This document shows, piece after piece, positions 62,816 through 64,000 of a DNA stretch of 64,000 bases. The notes beneath the pieces were generated by a model. The model did not search any database and was not told the DNA's origin. It worked only from the letters and a program-made list of their open reading frames with translations. Location: the NCBI GenBank assembly GCA_021904315.1, contig CM038907.1, positions 20,033,223 to 20,097,222 on the forward strand, written 5' to 3'. This DNA comes from Sphagnum magellanicum. Lineage: Eukaryota; Streptophyta; Sphagnopsida; Sphagnales; Sphagnaceae. The translations under genes were made by a program, and so were the position numbers. Each line of letters opens with the position of its first letter. Positions within the stretch are counted from its first letter, which is position 1.

Positions 62816-64000
62816 AAAAAATAACAACAGATGCCAGTATATTGGGAACATAGTGAAGGTGGAGTTCAAGAGGCGAATTTTGACATGGAGGAGGACAGTG
62901 AAGAATGTCAAATACAAAAACCACGTATGAAGAATGATGAAGTTAAAGAATAGATCATAGATCCAACGATGAACACAATTTTTATTTTCGATCTACATAT
63001 GAACAATAATTGCAACAATGTGAGATTTAGGATGCAGAGATCTAAAGATGATATGTCAAGCATATTAGTTGAATTAGTAGCAATATTCGCTCGGTCATCA
63101 TGAGTATTCACATAATCATCAAAATTGTGGGCAAAATCAACAGAAAAATTAGTGTAGTCACCAAATGTGTTTTCACTATCAATAAATAAATGGGCATAGT
63201 TAGCAGAAGGTGTACATGGCAAATGAATGGAGTTAGTACAAATAATGTAAGGAGATTACGGATGTGGAATAATTGAAAGAAGAAATATGCAACATTCATT
63301 CATAATGATGATGCTAAGCTCTTCCACGTGGCTATATAAGGGACACATAAACATATAATGATGGGCCATATTAATTTCAAGGATCATGCGTTAATTAAAA
63401 GACGATGGGTAGATGAAAAAATGAATGTGACGGGCATGATGTTCAAAAATGAAAAAAAATGGGGTAACCATCGAAAGTAGTTTGCGTTTATTATTGGAAG
63501 TTGTGCGCATTTTCAAAGTTTTAAAATTCATAGTAGTATGAATGCAAAGAGTGCAATTGAAAAATTACAATGAATAGCAAGGGAAAAAGAAGCGCAAAGG
63601 AGTGAGCATAGACAAAAGCAAAAGGAGGATACAAACTTGTTGAAAAGAACATAAGTAGAAGAAGGGTTGAGAAGAGTAGAGAGAGGAGTGTTGAATATTT
63701 AGCTATTTGTTGTAAGGTCGCCGCTGCATTCATCATCATTTTCAGAATGTGCAAAAAGGAAAGCGTATAAAAGTATGAAAATAGGTTTATTTATATTGTG
63801 TTCAATATTGTGATGTTGTTCATTAGCAACCATCCACAAGGAGTTGGAACCATGTTTGGCTATAGACCAACCGTGAAAGTAAAAATAACCATTAAATATT
63901 ATTACTTGTAAAATTGTATATATATATATCAAGAACATTTGTTAAAAACTATACTTGTCAAAATTTTAGCAGATAATCTAGAATATGATCTAATTTTTTT
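62816..64000. other. Possible gypsy 3' LTR or flank
   Basis: Purine-rich tggaggaggacagtgaag at 62886-62903 could be the polypurine tract; the 3' LTR would then start just after it and continue beyond the window. No matching upstream LTR was found by eye. No gene is recognised; short open frames on the minus strand are AT-rich noise. Confidence 0.4.
63324..63340 (+). promoter_or_regulatory. G-box next to TATA-like sequence
   Basis: The perfect palindrome CCACGTGG (63324-63331) abuts ctatataag (63332-63340). CACGTG is the core bound by plant bZIP and bHLH factors. If this is LTR U3 it would be the element's promoter, but that is inference. Confidence 0.4.

Noticed and set aside
56679-64000. 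Defined LTR pair for the gypsy element
   Set aside because: I could not align any sequence after 62.9 kb with sequence before 56.68 kb by eye, so no LTR coordinates are given.

Overview
This is nuclear DNA of a land plant. Four genes have short GT-AG introns and plant-type orthologs. The rest is AT-rich intergenic sequence carrying Ty1/copia and Ty3/gypsy retrotransposon remains and a decayed A-type cytochrome P450. Wide spacing, heavy AT bias and decayed elements suggest a large, methylated, repeat-rich genome. A bryophyte, fern or gymnosperm fits better than a compact angiosperm, but the species cannot be fixed from the sequence.

Layout. 1-2161 (+): the 3' part of the gene for the complex I 24 kDa subunit (NDUFV2). 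4825-7138 (-): an eight-exon neuroguidin/Sas10-C1D gene, convergent with the first. 8178-12730 (+): a twelve-exon WDR74-like gene, head-to-head with neuroguidin across about 1.04 kb that holds telo-box motifs. 12731-19751: no gene; several tandem duplications and an 823-bp-spaced repeat pair. 19752-20864 (+): a P450 pseudogene. 20865-34813: AT-rich sequence with a degenerate copia remnant (28983-31030, -). 34814-36337 (-): a complete three-exon MIF/D-dopachrome-tautomerase-like gene (115 aa). 36338-45593: AT-rich, no gene, two minisatellites. 45594-51725 (-): a structurally complete, young copia element with 315-bp LTRs, PBS and PPT; its single reading frame is broken by three stops. 51726-56678: AT-rich, with degenerate TAGGTA/TACCTA repeats. 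56679-62815 (+): a heavily decayed Ty3/gypsy element. 62816-64000: possible 3' LTR or flank.

How the genes relate. Neuroguidin and WDR74 are both nucleolar ribosome-biogenesis factors, for small- and large-subunit maturation respectively. Their divergent arrangement with telo boxes suggests co-expression. NDUFV2 (mitochondrial) and the MIF-like protein are unrelated housekeeping genes. All exon joins for the four genes were worked out by hand from splice signals and codon phase. They give uninterrupted frames of 206 (partial), 365, 430 and 115 residues.

I found no undescribed multi-gene system. The most informative pattern is that nearly all stops and lost motif residues in the copia, gypsy and P450 sequences fit C-to-T (or G-to-A) changes, as expected for decay of methylated cytosine.
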